A DNA stretch of 64,000 nt from Plantactinospora soyae (GCF_014874095.1 NZ_JADBEB010000001.1:5084001-5148000); one strand, 5' to 3'. Shown: positions 17,387 through 26,850, numbered from the stretch's first letter. The notes: a model not told the origin generated them from the sequence alone. Numbers and translations are program-made.

Positions 17387-18604
17387 GTGGTGTATCCCTC
17401 CGGCCCTGGTCCACTCGATTTCCTGTCCCAGCGCTACACCCAACTGCGCCTGCTCGGCCAGAACGGGGTGGCCGAACTGTACGGCGGTGTCGACCACGCC
17501 GGCACCCCGGTGAGCGTGGTGGTGCTGACCGGCCCGGCAGCGGCCGACCAGCAGCTGCGCGGCGCGTTCGGCGCGGCGGTCGGCAACAGCAGCTACGCCC
17601 CGTACGCCGGGGATCTGCTGGTCCACGCGGCCGACCTGTCCGGGCCCCGGCCCTGGGCGGCGACCCACCAACTGCCCGGTCAGCCCGGCGCGGAGCGGCT
17701 ACTGACGGGGCTTCCCGGCGGCCCGATCACCGCCGCGCCGCCCGGTGCGCCCTTCACGGCGACGCCGCCCGGCATGCCCCCCACCGCGACGCTGCCGGGC
17801 GCACCCCTTCCGCCGGCCCCGCCGGGCGCCGTTCCCGGCTGGCCGCCGCCTCCCGGCTACCCCGCCGGGCCCCCGCCGCCCGCCGGGATGTCGACCGGGC
17901 TGAAGACGACACTGATCGCCGGAGGGGTCGTCCTGCTCCTGGTGGTCGGGCTGGGGGTGTTCGCCGTCGCCAAATTCCTTCCCGATTCGAATCCGGTCGC
18001 CAGGTCGACCGCGGGCCCGTCGACGCAGGACACGCCGGACCCGTCTGCGGTCCCCGAGCCGAGCGGCTCCGACCCGTCCGGCACGTCCACGCCCCGGCCG
18101 GGAGAGCCGACGCTCCGCACGGCGACGCCGGTGACCGTACTCGGGCCGTCCTACGCCGACGGTGACAAGACGTACACGATGGCGTTCTCCGGCTGGCCGA
18201 TCGCCTTCCGTACCCCGGAAACCTGGGGCTGTATGGGCGGGCGGCCGAAGATCCCGGACAGCAAATCGTGGGTCTGCATCGACGAGGGCAACCCCGGCAG
18301 CCGGCAGCGGGCCCATGTGCTGCTGCGGCCGTGCGCGACCACCTGCACCGCCGCCGAGCAGAAGGCGATGAACGAGGCGTGGCTGGACGAGCCGGAGAAG
18401 GCCAAGGTCGTCCGGCAACGCACCTACTACGTGGAGACCAGCAGCAACGACAAGGGCCTCTACGCGGTGGACGCGAGCCACTTCTTCAAGGATCCGCAGG
18501 ACGGGACGAGGCACTGGCAGATCGGCGTCTACGTGGAGTCGCCGCCGGACACCCGTAACCAGGTGCTGAAGATCCTCAACGACGTCGTCAGCCAGGCCGG
18601 ATGA
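17387..18604 (+). CDS. proline-rich membrane protein with kinase-N-lobe-like remnant
   Basis: 405 residues from GTG 17387 (AGGGTGG upstream). Residues about 10-60 read LSQRYTQLRLLGQNGVAELYG and then TPVSVVVLTGPAAADQQLR, close in pattern to the start of actinobacterial PknB-like kinases (RY-x-L-x3-LG-x-GG, VAVKVL), but the glycine loop is altered and the ATP-binding Lys is missing. No HRD or DFG motif follows. Instead there is a Pro/Gly-rich stretch, a membrane helix near 170-190 (TLIAGGVVLLLVVGLGVFAV), a Ser/Pro/Thr linker and a C-terminal extracellular domain of about 150 residues with four or more Cys. Function unknown. Confidence 0.7.
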   Translation: MVYPSGPGPLDFLSQRYTQLRLLGQNGVAELYGGVDHAGTPVSVVVLTGPAAADQQLRGAFGAAVGNSSYAPYAGDLLVHAADLSGPRPWAATHQLPGQPGAERLLTGLPGGPITAAPPGAPFTATPPGMPPTATLPGAPLPPAPPGAVPGWPPPPGYPAGPPPPAGMSTGLKTTLIAGGVVLLLVVGLGVFAVAKFLPDSNPVARSTAGPSTQDTPDPSAVPEPSGSDPSGTSTPRPGEPTLRTATPVTVLGPSYADGDKTYTMAFSGWPIAFRTPETWGCMGGRPKIPDSKSWVCIDEGNPGSRQRAHVLLRPCATTCTAAEQKAMNEAWLDEPEKAKVVRQRTYYVETSSNDKGLYAVDASHFFKDPQDGTRHWQIGVYVESPPDTRNQVLKILNDVVSQAG

Positions 18605-18638
18605 GGCGTCCGCGCCGGTCCGGCCCGCGACGCCGGAG

Positions 18639-19505
18639 CTAACCCCCGGGCCCGGCCCGGCCCGGGGTCACCGGCTCCGGCGCGGCCCCGACGGGCGACA
18701 ACCGGTCGAGGTGTGCGCGCACGCTACGCGGGTCGGACCCGACCGCACTGACCAGCGCCGCCGGGCCGCCGGCCAACGGCAGCACGGCCGCCGCCGAGCG
18801 GGCCGCCGTGACGTCGCGGGCCCCGGCGCGGGCGCCGTCCGGCCGGGCCGCCGAGTCGTACGGGGCCGGGCCGGACGAGGTGAACTCGGACCAGGCGGCC
18901 CCGGACCAGGCGGGCTCGACCAGCAGGACCGAGCCCACCGCGCGGGCGCCGTCGAGCACCGCCGCACCGGACCAGCCGGACGCGCGCGGCCCGACCGAGA
19001 GATCGTTGCGGAGCAGGGTACGGCCGCCGTACCGCAAAGTCGTCTCGATCCGTACGTCGCCGACCGGCTCGGCGTACCGGCCGCAGACCAGTTCCTCGCG
19101 CCAGAGCAGGGCGGCCCCCTCGGCGAGCGCGATGCTGGTGACCGTGCGATGGTCACAACCGGCCGCCCCGATCAACGGCTCGGGAAGCCAGCGCAGGCGA
19201 CCGCCGGCCGCCACCCGGGCGGTGATGTGCAGCCGGGACCCGCCTCCCGTCGGACCGGGCAGCGCCAGCGAGGCGGCGACACTCCGTACGCAGAGCCGGG
19301 CGCCCGGACCGACCTCGATCTCGATCCGGAGGTCGTCGCCACCGAGTGGTCCGGCGGCCCCACCGACCAGATGCAGCTGCACCTCACCGTTCGAGTCCGA
19401 CGGCGAGGTGCGTCGCGGCAGCAGCGGCGGTTCGCCGCGCAGCGCCGCCAGCCGGGTACCCCGGACCGGGTCGGCCACGGCCACGATCCGGGCCCGCGCC
19501 CGCAT
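18639..19505 (-). CDS. ureD: urease accessory protein UreD (UreH)
   Basis: 288 residues. The beta-rich UreD fold is recognisable from EVQLHLVGGAAGPLGGDDL (the GG-x-GGD turn), GARLCVRSVAASLALPG and RTLLRNDLSVG. UreD scaffolds UreF and UreG on apo-urease during nickel insertion. The start at 19505 overlaps the ureG stop by one base. It is the last gene of ureABCFGD. Confidence 0.9.
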   Translation of the reverse strand: MRARARIVAVADPVRGTRLAALRGEPPLLPRRTSPSDSNGEVQLHLVGGAAGPLGGDDLRIEIEVGPGARLCVRSVAASLALPGPTGGGSRLHITARVAAGGRLRWLPEPLIGAAGCDHRTVTSIALAEGAALLWREELVCGRYAEPVGDVRIETTLRYGGRTLLRNDLSVGPRASGWSGAAVLDGARAVGSVLLVEPAWSGAAWSEFTSSGPAPYDSAARPDGARAGARDVTAARSAAAVLPLAGGPAALVSAVGSDPRSVRAHLDRLSPVGAAPEPVTPGRAGPGG

Positions 19506-20296
19506 CAGGGCACGAGTTCCGCGGATCCGTCCGGCCGATCGGTCCGGACCGGCAGCAGTCCCCGGACCCAGTCCGCGACCTTCTTCGCCGACGGGTCCTC
19601 GACCAGGGAGAGGAAGACGGTGGGGAGGTCGCCCCGGCGGGCGCTGGCATCCCGGGCCATCACCGACAGGTCGGCGCCGACCAGTGGAGCCAGATCGGTC
19701 TTGTTGATCACCAGTAGGTCGGCGGAGGTGACGCCCGGGCCGCCCTTGCGCGGGACCTTGTCCCCGCCGGCCACGTCGACCACGAAGACCTGGTGGTCCA
19801 CCAGTCCCCGGCTGAAGGTGGCGGTCAGGTTGTCGCCACCGCTCTCCACCAGGACGAGGTCGAGCGGACCGAGGCTCACCTCCAGGTCCTCCACCGCGTC
19901 CAGATTGGCCGAGATGTCGTCCCGGATCGCGGTGTGCGGGCAGCAGCCCGTCTCCACCGCCCGGATCCGGTCGGCCGGCAGTACGCCGTTGCGGAGCAGG
20001 AAGTCCGCGTCCTCGGTGGTGTAGATGTCGTTGGTGACCACGGCCAGCGCAAGCTCGTCGGCCAGCGCCCGGCAGAGCGCCGCGACCAGCGCGGTCTTGC
20101 CCGAGCCGACCGGGCCGCCGATGCCGAGCCGGACCGGCCGGGCCGTACCGGGGGCCGGGGCGGCCAGCGGCGCGTGCGGGTCGACGCCGGGTTCGGGATG
20201 CGTGTGCGGCACCTCGTCGCCAGGATGCTGGTGTGCAGCGGTTCCGTGCCCGGGCTGCCCGGTTCCGGTCTGCCGCACCTGCGGATCAGGATGCAA
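19505..20296 (-). CDS. ureG: urease accessory GTPase UreG, histidine-rich N-terminus
   Basis: 263 residues. SIMIBI GTPase with P-loop GGPVGSGKT, the nickel-binding CPH in [20 protein letters not shown] and the G4 motif NKTDL. The first 45 residues contain seven His (for example [12 protein letters not shown]), as in metal-storing UreG variants. I chose TTG 20296: GGGAGG lies 8-9 bases upstream, inside ureF, and the gene then overlaps ureF by 11 bp. GTG 20278 is the alternative. Readings reaching back to 20707 run through ureF in another frame and are not real. Confidence 0.9.
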   Translation of the reverse strand: MHPDPQVRQTGTGQPGHGTAAHQHPGDEVPHTHPEPGVDPHAPLAAPAPGTARPVRLGIGGPVGSGKTALVAALCRALADELALAVVTNDIYTTEDADFLLRNGVLPADRIRAVETGCCPHTAIRDDISANLDAVEDLEVSLGPLDLVLVESGGDNLTATFSRGLVDHQVFVVDVAGGDKVPRKGGPGVTSADLLVINKTDLAPLVGADLSVMARDASARRGDLPTVFLSLVEDPSAKKVADWVRGLLPVRTDRPDGSAELVP

Positions 20297-20951
20297 AGAG
20301 ACGCACCTCCCAGTTCGCGTGTACTTCGGCACCGATCTCCAGCAGCGGGGCGGAGTCGGCGGGGAGCAGGTCGACCGGGTCACCGGCCCGCGCGGCGGCG
20401 GTGGCGGCGAGCCGGTCGCACTCGTCGGCCAGCTCGGCGAGCAGGGCGTGCACGCCGTACGGGTCGAGGCCGAGCAGCCGTACGGCCGCGCTGGCCGGTC
20501 CGCTGACCGTCCCGTACGCCCCGGCGACCGCCGCCTGCACCGGGGGCAGTCCGGCCGCCGCCGCCACGATGCCGAGTGCCACCGGATGGTGCCGGTCCCG
20601 CTGTGCCGGATCGGCCGACCAGATCGCCCGGCCGGCGCGGAGCAGGGCACGGCCCTGTACCCGGGACGCCCGGCGCAGTGCCGGGGACGGGATGCGGGCG
20701 TCGACACCCTCGTCCAGCGCGTCGAGCCGGTGCCGGTCGACGTCCTCGTGCCCGGCGGCGCAGGCGGCGGCGGTGAACGCGGCGGTGACCCGACCGGAGG
20801 TGGCGAGCCGACCCCGGAGGAACCGGGACAGCCCGGTGAGGTCCCGGAGCCGGCCGCTGCTCACCGCCGCCTCCAGGCCGCCGGAGTGGGCGTGCCCGCC
20901 CGCCGGCAGTCGCCCGTCGGCGAGTACCAGCAGGGTGGCGAGTCCGGTCAC
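20286..20951 (-). CDS. ureF: urease accessory protein UreF
   Basis: 221 residues, all-helical UreF family: [22 protein letters not shown] is the conserved start (usual L-x-D-x2-x-P-x-G-x-[FHY]-x-HS-x-G-x-E). UreF acts as a GTPase-linked fidelity factor in the UreDFG complex. GTG 20951 is preceded by GCAGCGAGGAGACGTC, the same start cassette seen in the micro-ORF repeat at 2976-3163. The C-terminus overlaps ureG. Confidence 0.88.
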   Translation of the reverse strand: MTGLATLLVLADGRLPAGGHAHSGGLEAAVSSGRLRDLTGLSRFLRGRLATSGRVTAAFTAAACAAGHEDVDRHRLDALDEGVDARIPSPALRRASRVQGRALLRAGRAIWSADPAQRDRHHPVALGIVAAAAGLPPVQAAVAGAYGTVSGPASAAVRLLGLDPYGVHALLAELADECDRLAATAAARAGDPVDLLPADSAPLLEIGAEVHANWEVRLFAS

Positions 20952-20982
20952 GACGTCTCCTCGCTGCAACCGGGCCTGGCGA

Positions 20983-22692
20983 TCAGAAGAGGAAGTAGCG
21001 CTGGGCCATCGGCAACTCGACCGCCGGCTCCGGCTCCACGACCGCACCGTCGATGCGTACCGTGAAGGTGTCCGGTTCGACCTCGATGCGGGGCAGCGCG
21101 TCGTTCAGCGGCAGGTCGGCCTTGCCCCGGGAGCGGGTGTCGACCACCGGAGCCAGGGTGCGCCGGATACCGATCCGGTCGGCGAGCAGCGCGTCGATGG
21201 CGGCCGGTGCCACGAAGGCGAGGCTGGTCGCGGCCGGCACCACGCCGTACGCGCCGAACATCGGCCGGGGCAGCATCGGCTGCGGCGTCGGGATCGAGGC
21301 GTTGGCGTCACCCATCTGGCCGAGCGCGATCATGCCGCCCTTGACCACCAGGTGCGGCCGTACCCCGAAGAACGCCGGGTCCCAGAGCACCAGGTCGGCG
21401 AGCTTGCCCGGCTCGACCGAGCCGACCTCGCCGTCGATGCCGTGCGCGACCGCCGGGCAGATGGTGTACTTCGCCACGTAGCGGCGGGCCCGCAGGTTGT
21501 CCGCCGCGCCGTCGCCGGGCAGCGCACCCCGCCGGGCCTTCATCACGTGTGCGGTCTGCCAGGTACGCAGCACGACCTCGCCGACCCGGCCCATCGCCTG
21601 CGAGTCCGACCCGATCATCGAGATCGCGCCGAGGTCGTGCAGGACGTCCTCGGCGGCCATCGTGCTCGGCCGGATCCGGCTCTCCGCGAACGCCAGGTCC
21701 TCCGGCACCGTCGGGTTGAGGTGATGGCAGACCATCAGCATGTCCAGGTGCTCGTCCAGGGTGTTCCGGGTGTACGGCCGGGTCGGGTTGGTCGACGAGG
21801 GCAGCACGTTCGGCTCCCCGGCCACCGTGATGATGTCCGGTGCGTGCCCGCCGCCCGCCCCCTCGGTGTGGTACGCGTGGATCGACCGGCCGGCGATGGC
21901 CCGCAGGGTGTCCTCGACGAACCCGGCCTCGTTCAGCGTGTCGGTGTGGATCGCGACCTGCACCCCGGACGCGTCCGCGACCCGCAGGCAGGCGTCGATC
22001 GCGGCGGGGGTGGTGCCCCAGTCCTCGTGCAGCTTGAAGCCGCCGGCGCCGCCCCGCAACTGCTCCCACATCGACTCTTCGCTGACCGTGTTGCCCTTGC
22101 CGAGCAGCAGCACGTTTATCGGCCAGGGGTCGAGCGCCTCCAGCATCCGCCCCAGGTACCAGGGATTCGGCGTCACCGTGGTCGCCTTGGTCCCCTCGGC
22201 CGGGCCGGTGCCGCCGCCGATGATCGTGGTGATTCCGCTGGCCAGCGCGGTCTCCAGGATCTGCGGGCAGATCAGGTGTACGTGGCTGTCGATCGCCCCG
22301 GCGGTCAGGATCTTTCCGTTGCCGGCGATGATCTCGGTGCCGGGCCCGATCACCAGTTCGGGGTGGACCCCGTCCATGGTGTCCGGGTTGCCGGCCTTGC
22401 CGAGCGCCACGATCCGGCCGTCCCGGATCCCGACGTCGGCCTTGACCACGCCCCAGTGGTCGAGCACCAGCGCGCCGGTGATCACCGTGTCGGGAGCGCC
22501 GTCCGCGCGGGTCACCAGGGACTGGCCCATGGACTCGCGGATCACCTTGCCGCCGCCGAACACCGCCTCGTCGCCGTACCCGCAGTGGTCCTGTTCCACC
22601 TCGATCAGCAGGTTGGTGTCGGCGAGCCGGATCCGGTCGCCGACGGTGGGGCCGTACAGCGCGGCGTACCGGCGCCGGTCCATCGTGGTCAC
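20983..22692 (-). CDS. ureC: urease alpha subunit UreC
   Basis: 569 residues; hydrolyses urea to ammonia and carbamate. All active-site parts are present: nickel ligands in SHVHLICPQ, carbamylated Lys in [10 protein letters not shown], His ligands in [12 protein letters not shown] and [12 protein letters not shown], flap His in VCHHLNPT, and the Asp ligand in [10 protein letters not shown] take GTG 22692 (GTGA overlap with ureB) because it gives the family-typical nine residues before the conserved Tyr-Ala; ATG 22683 is possible. Confidence 0.95.
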   Translation of the reverse strand: MTTMDRRRYAALYGPTVGDRIRLADTNLLIEVEQDHCGYGDEAVFGGGKVIRESMGQSLVTRADGAPDTVITGALVLDHWGVVKADVGIRDGRIVALGKAGNPDTMDGVHPELVIGPGTEIIAGNGKILTAGAIDSHVHLICPQILETALASGITTIIGGGTGPAEGTKATTVTPNPWYLGRMLEALDPWPINVLLLGKGNTVSEESMWEQLRGGAGGFKLHEDWGTTPAAIDACLRVADASGVQVAIHTDTLNEAGFVEDTLRAIAGRSIHAYHTEGAGGGHAPDIITVAGEPNVLPSSTNPTRPYTRNTLDEHLDMLMVCHHLNPTVPEDLAFAESRIRPSTMAAEDVLHDLGAISMIGSDSQAMGRVGEVVLRTWQTAHVMKARRGALPGDGAADNLRARRYVAKYTICPAVAHGIDGEVGSVEPGKLADLVLWDPAFFGVRPHLVVKGGMIALGQMGDANASIPTPQPMLPRPMFGAYGVVPAATSLAFVAPAAIDALLADRIGIRRTLAPVVDTRSRGKADLPLNDALPRIEVEPDTFTVRIDGAVVEPEPAVELPMAQRYFLF

Positions 22693-23054
22693 CTGTCCTC
22701 CCCGGCGGAGCCCTCGTCGGTCTCGGCGGCCGGGCCCGGGGCGGGCCGGTCCAGCGGTCCGGCGCACTCGCCGCGCAGTCCGGGTACGACCCGGGCGCCG
22801 CCGAGGGGAACCAGGTCGACGTCCCGGTCGATGCCCGGCTCGAACCGCACCGACGTGCCGGCCGGGATCGCCAGCCGATGGCCCCAGGCGGCCGGGCGGT
22901 CGAACTCCAGCGCCGGGTTCGCCTCGGCGAAGTGGTAGTGCGAACCGACCTGGACCGGCCGGTCAGCGGTGTTGACGACGGCCAGGGTCCGGACGGGCCG
23001 GCCGGGGTTGAGCGTTACGTCGCCCGTTCCGGGGAGCAGTTCGCCGGGGATCAT
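22689..23054 (-). CDS. ureB: urease beta subunit UreB
   Basis: 121 residues. Starts [20 protein letters not shown], the canonical UreB opening, with [18 protein letters not shown] and [11 protein letters not shown] downstream. Structural subunit of urease. It begins 10 bp after ureA and its stop overlaps the ureC GTG. A short acidic tail extends past the usual family end. Confidence 0.95.
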   Translation of the reverse strand: MIPGELLPGTGDVTLNPGRPVRTLAVVNTADRPVQVGSHYHFAEANPALEFDRPAAWGHRLAIPAGTSVRFEPGIDRDVDLVPLGGARVVPGLRGECAGPLDRPAPGPAAETDEGSAGEDR

Positions 23055-23064
23055 GCCCGCCCCG

Positions 23065-23367
23065 TCACGAAATCGGCTCGTGTACGGTCACCAGTTTCGT
23101 GCCGTCCGGGAAGGTCGCCTCCACCTGCACCTCCGCGATCATCTCCGGAACACCGTCGAGTACGTCGTCGCGGCTGAGCACGTTGCGCCCGGTCTCCATC
23201 AGCTCGGAGACGGTACGTCCGTCCCGGGCGCTCTCCAGCAGGAACGCCGTGATCACGGCGACCGCCTCCGGATGGTTGAGCCGCAGTCCGCGCTCGCGCC
23301 GACGCCAGGCGAGATCGGCCGCGACATGGACCATCAGCCGTTCTTGCTCGTGACGGGTGAGGAACAT
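23065..23367 (-). CDS. ureA: urease gamma subunit UreA
   Basis: 100 residues. [18 protein letters not shown] is the UreA signature and the C-terminus [19 protein letters not shown] is standard. ATG 23367 follows GGAGG by 6 bases; a TTG immediately before it is less likely. First gene of the urease operon; its upstream region carries a GlnR-box-like site. Confidence 0.95.
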   Translation of the reverse strand: MFLTRHEQERLMVHVAADLAWRRRERGLRLNHPEAVAVITAFLLESARDGRTVSELMETGRNVLSRDDVLDGVPEMIAEVQVEATFPDGTKLVTVHEPIS

Positions 23368-23401
23368 CAACTACCTCCGCAGCGGCGACTCAGCGGATCG
23401 T

Positions 23402-23428
23402 GTCAGTCAGAGATTTCGATGAGGTTAC
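23402..23428 (-). promoter_or_regulatory. GlnR-box-like site upstream of ureA
   Basis: On the minus strand, 34-61 bp before the ureA start, the DNA reads GTAAC-n6-GAAAT-n6-CTGAC. The actinobacterial GlnR box is GTnAC-n6-GAAAC repeated, so the first half matches fully, the second has one mismatch and the third has one. GlnR is a known regulator of urease and urea uptake in this phylum. Binding here is inferred. Confidence 0.5.
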
Positions 23429-23528
23429 AGGTCGCGTGGCGGCGCGACCGGCGGCCGGGGCACCGGCCGGAGGATCGCCGGAGCGGCGGGCGCGACGCGA
23501 ATTCTTGACGAAATCCATACACTTTCAA

Positions 23529-23550
23529 GTTTTCACAAGTTTGTGAAAAC
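23529..23550. promoter_or_regulatory. 22-bp palindrome, candidate operator for the ABC exporter
   Basis: GTTTTCACAA (23529-23538) and TTGTGAAAAC (23541-23550) flank a 2-bp centre and lie just before the exporter ATPase start at 23568. The half TTCACAA recurs upstream of the regulator gene at 26235. A GbsR/MarR-type dimer is the obvious candidate ligand. Confidence 0.55.
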
Positions 23551-23567
23551 GCCATACCATCGGGTTC

Positions 23568-24479
23568 ATGACTACTGCGATCTCGGTCTCCGGCGTAGTG
23601 AAGTCCTTCGGCCGGAGCCGTGCACTGGACGGGCTGGACCTGCGCGTCGACGTCGGCGAGGTCCACGGGTTCCTGGGCCCGAACGGCGCCGGGAAGTCGA
23701 CGACGATCCGGGTACTGCTGGGGCTGCTGCGCGCCGACGCCGGCCAGGTCAGCCTGCTCGGCGGGCATCCGTGGCGGGACGCCGTGGCGCTGCACCGCCG
23801 GCTGGCGTACGTGCCCGGCGACGTCAACCTGTGGCCGAACCTCACCGGCGGCGAGGCGATCGACCTCTTCGGGGCGCTCCGTGGCGGCCTGGACAAGCGG
23901 CGCCGGGACGACCTCCTGGAGCGGTTCCAGCTCGACCCGACCAAGAAGGCGCGGACGTACTCGAAGGGGAACCGGCAGAAGGTCGCCGTCGTCGCCGCGT
24001 TCGCCTCCGACGTCGAGCTGTACATCCTCGACGAGCCGACCTCCGGGCTGGACCCGCTGATGGAGGCGGTCTTCCAGGAGTGCGTACGCGAGGTCAAACG
24101 GGACGGCCGGACGGTACTGCTCTCCAGCCACATCTTCTCCGAGGTGGAGGCGCTCTGCGACCGGGTGAGCATCATCCGGCAGGGCCGGACGGTCGAGTCC
24201 GGCACCCTCTCGCAGTTGCGCCACCTGACCCGTACGGCGATCTCGGTGGAGACCGCCCGGCCGATCACCGGCCTGGTCGAACTGCCCGGCGTGCACGACG
24301 CCCAGGTGGACGGTGCGCACGCGACGTTCGACGTCGACGCCGGGGAACTGGACCGGGTGCTCCAGCACCTGCACCGGTTCGAGCTGCGTGCGCTGACCAG
24401 TTCCCCGCCGACGCTGGAGGAACTGTTCATGCGGCACTACGGCAACCAGGAACCCCGCGCGGAACTGGCCGGCGTGTGA
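23568..24479 (+). CDS. ABC exporter ATP-binding protein
   Basis: 303 residues, ABC-2/DrrA type. Walker [23 protein letters not shown] after the Q-loop, signature YSKGNRQKV (variant of LSGGQ), Walker [15 protein letters not shown], switch SSHIFSEVE, and a C-terminal regulatory domain of about 80 residues. It drives the neighbouring two-domain permease. ATG 23568 lies 17 bp after the 22-bp palindrome, so the operator overlaps the likely transcript start or leader. Confidence 0.92.
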   Translation: MTTAISVSGVVKSFGRSRALDGLDLRVDVGEVHGFLGPNGAGKSTTIRVLLGLLRADAGQVSLLGGHPWRDAVALHRRLAYVPGDVNLWPNLTGGEAIDLFGALRGGLDKRRRDDLLERFQLDPTKKARTYSKGNRQKVAVVAAFASDVELYILDEPTSGLDPLMEAVFQECVREVKRDGRTVLLSSHIFSEVEALCDRVSIIRQGRTVESGTLSQLRHLTRTAISVETARPITGLVELPGVHDAQVDGAHATFDVDAGELDRVLQHLHRFELRALTSSPPTLEELFMRHYGNQEPRAELAGV

Positions 24480-26107
24480 TGGGCGGCACCCTCACCGGCA
24501 CCGCCCGGCTCGCCCGGCTCGCGTTGCGCCGCGACCGCGTACAACTGCCACTCTGGATCCTCGGTACGACGGTGCTGCTCTCCGGCACGTACGCCGCCGC
24601 ACAGGAGCAGTTCCCGACCGAGGCTGACCGGCTCACTGTGCTGCGTACCGCCGTCGAGACCCCGGCGATCCTGATGCTGCGCAACGTCCCCACCGGGACC
24701 AGCAACGGCGAGATGATCGCGTTCCAGATCTTCCCCTTCCTGGTCGTGACGGCCGGCTTCATGAGCACCCTCGCCGTGGTCCGGCACACCCGCCAGAACG
24801 AGGAGACCGGCCGTACCGAGATGGTCAGCTCGATGGTGGTCGGCCGGCACGCCAGCCTGGCGGCGGCGATGATCGTCACGGCCGGCGCCAACCTGGTGCT
24901 GGCCGGACTGCTCGCGCTCACCCTGCTGGGCAACGGCGAGCCGACCGCCGGCTCCCTCACGCTCGGCCTGGCGGTCGGCGCCGGTGGCCTGGCCTTCGCC
25001 GCGATCGCGGCGGTCGCCGCCCAGGTCAGCCAGACCGCGCGGGCGGCCAACGGGATCGCCGCCGCCGCGATCGGCGCCGCCTACCTGGTACGCGGACTCG
25101 GCGACGCGCTCGGCGAGATCCAGCCGAGCGGGTACACCATGACCACGGCCTGGCCGAGCTGGCTGTCCCCGATCGGCTGGACGACCCTGACCCAGCCGTT
25201 CGCCGGAAACCGCTGGTGGGTGCTCGGGCTGCCGCTGGCGCTCGCCGCCGCCGGAACCTGGCTGGCCTTCGCGTTGACGAACCGCCGGGACATCGGGATG
25301 GGCATGATCGCCGCCCGGCCCGGACCGGCGAAGGCCGTCCCCGGACTGCTCAGCCCGCTCGGCCTGGCCTGGCGGTTGCAGCGCGGCACGCTGCTGGGCT
25401 GGGCCATCGCGATCGGCCTGTTCGGGGTGACCATCGGCTCCCTGTCCGGCGCGGTCGAGGCGGCGTTCGACGGCAACGAGGGCGCGACCCGGACCATCCG
25501 GGAACTCGGCGGCGACGGCAGTCTGATCGACTCGTTCTACTCCGCGATGCTGGCCATCATCGGCGCGATGGTCGCCGGCTACGTGGTCCAGGCGCTGCTC
25601 CGGGTCCGCGCCGAGGAGGTCGGTGGCCGGGCGGAACCCACCCTCGCGACCGGCGTCGGCCGACTGCGCTGGCTGGGCAGCCACCTGGTCGTCACGGTGT
25701 TCGGCGCGGTGCTGCTACTGGCGATCGCCGGGATCTCCGCCGGCCTGGTGGCCGGAGTCAGCGCGGGGAACACCGGCGACCGGCTGGCCGACCTGACCAT
25801 CGCCGCCCTGGCGCAGCTCGCGCCGGCACTGATCATGGTCGGGTTCGTCCTGGCGGTCTTCGGGCTGGTGCCCCGGCTGACCGTCGGGATCGGCTGGGCC
25901 GGGTTCGCGATCGCCCTGATCTTCGGCCAGCTCGGCGAGCTGCTGAACCTGCCGCAGGCGGTCCGCGACATCTCCCCGTTCAGCCACGTCCCGGCGCTGC
26001 CGGCCGGCGAGGCCAGCGTAACGCCGCTGGTGCTGCTGGCCGTGGTGGCGGTGGCGCTGGGCGCGGCCGGAATGGCCCTGTTCCGCCGCCGCGACCTCGC
26101 CCTCTGA
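24479..26107 (+). CDS. ABC exporter permease, polyketide-antibiotic-exporter type
   Basis: 542 residues and about twelve membrane helices in two homologous halves. Residues such as VVRHTRQNEETGRTEMVSSM and LLRVRAEEVGGRAEPTLATG are the paired loops of the COG3559 (TnrB3-like) exporter family. The start overlaps the ATPase stop (TGATG). Such pairs export antibiotics or other amphiphiles; the substrate here is unknown and no biosynthetic cluster is adjacent. Confidence 0.88.
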   Translation: MGGTLTGTARLARLALRRDRVQLPLWILGTTVLLSGTYAAAQEQFPTEADRLTVLRTAVETPAILMLRNVPTGTSNGEMIAFQIFPFLVVTAGFMSTLAVVRHTRQNEETGRTEMVSSMVVGRHASLAAAMIVTAGANLVLAGLLALTLLGNGEPTAGSLTLGLAVGAGGLAFAAIAAVAAQVSQTARAANGIAAAAIGAAYLVRGLGDALGEIQPSGYTMTTAWPSWLSPIGWTTLTQPFAGNRWWVLGLPLALAAAGTWLAFALTNRRDIGMGMIAARPGPAKAVPGLLSPLGLAWRLQRGTLLGWAIAIGLFGVTIGSLSGAVEAAFDGNEGATRTIRELGGDGSLIDSFYSAMLAIIGAMVAGYVVQALLRVRAEEVGGRAEPTLATGVGRLRWLGSHLVVTVFGAVLLLAIAGISAGLVAGVSAGNTGDRLADLTIAALAQLAPALIMVGFVLAVFGLVPRLTVGIGWAGFAIALIFGQLGELLNLPQAVRDISPFSHVPALPAGEASVTPLVLLAVVAVALGAAGMALFRRRDLAL

Positions 26108-26112
26108 ATGTA

Positions 26113-26160
26113 AGGAAGGGGCCCTTCTTATCGTTTTCTGTAGAAGAAGGGCCCCTTCCT
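26113..26160. repeat. GGGCCC hairpin element, copy 2 (terminator-like, REP-like)
   Basis: Perfect 17-bp arms AGGAAGGGGCCCTTCTT (26113-26129) and its complement (26144-26160). The 14-base loop reads ATCGTTTTCTGTAG, the complement of the loop word CAGAAAACGAT in copy 1 (11163), so this copy is inserted in the opposite orientation. It follows the exporter permease stop by 5 bp and can serve as terminator. Confidence 0.85.
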
Positions 26161-26234
26161 AACACCCCGCTCCGCACATCGCTGCGGCGACGCGTTGGCT
26201 CGGTGACGCGTTGTTGAGGCAGAATTACCCGATC

Positions 26235-26249
26235 TTCACAAACTAAAGA
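26235..26249. promoter_or_regulatory. half-operator upstream of gbsR/marR-like gene
   Basis: TTCACAAACTAAAGAA spans this position. Its left half is identical to the half-site of the 22-bp palindrome at 23529; the right half keeps about four of seven bases. It sits immediately before the regulator's ribosome-binding site, which would suit weak autoregulation. Confidence 0.35.
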
Positions 26250-26258
26250 AGGATGATG

Positions 26259-26765
26259 ATGACCCGAACCGAGGGCCAGCGGGACGAGGAAGCGGTCCGT
26301 CGCTTCGTCGAGCAGTTCGCGCTGACCTTCAGCGATCTGGGCGTACCCCGGATGCCGGCCCGGGTGCTGGCCGCGCTGATGGTGACCGACCAGCCCGGAC
26401 TCACCGCCGGCGAGATCAGCGAGGGGCTCGGGGTCAGCCTGGCCGCCGTCTCCGGAGCGGTGCGCTATCTCCAGCACGTCGGCCTGGCGGTCCGCGAGCC
26501 GGTGCCCAACTCCCGGCGGGACCGCTACCGCGCCCTCGGCGACGCCTGGTACGCACAGAGCATCCGGGACGGGCTCTACCAGAAGCTCGCCGACATGATG
26601 CACCAGGGCGTACTGGCCGTCGGCGACGAGACCTCGCCGTCGGGCGAGCGACTGGCCGAGATGCGGGACTTCCTGCTCTTCGTCCAGGCGGAGATGGGCG
26701 TGCTCTTCGAGCGCTGGGACAAGCTCCGCCAGGCGAGACGGGAACAGCAGGCAGAACACTCCTGA
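26259..26765 (+). CDS. GbsR/MarR family transcriptional regulator
   Basis: 168 residues. Winged helix near residues 28-95, with LTAGEISEGLGVSLAAVSGA as the recognition helix and VREPVPNSRRDRYRAL as the wing, followed by a long C-terminal dimerisation helix. This is the GbsR-like branch of MarR proteins often found next to COG3559 exporters. Three ATGs are consecutive (26253, 26256, 26259); AGAAGG is best spaced for the third. Probable repressor of the exporter upstream. Confidence 0.86.
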   Translation: MTRTEGQRDEEAVRRFVEQFALTFSDLGVPRMPARVLAALMVTDQPGLTAGEISEGLGVSLAAVSGAVRYLQHVGLAVREPVPNSRRDRYRALGDAWYAQSIRDGLYQKLADMMHQGVLAVGDETSPSGERLAEMRDFLLFVQAEMGVLFERWDKLRQARREQQAEHS

Positions 26766-26850
26766 GCCCGACCCGCTCCGATCCACGCCGGCTCCGCCGC
26801 CCCGCCGCCCCGCCGCCGAGAGTCGGCACGTCCCTCCGGCGCCCCGCCGC

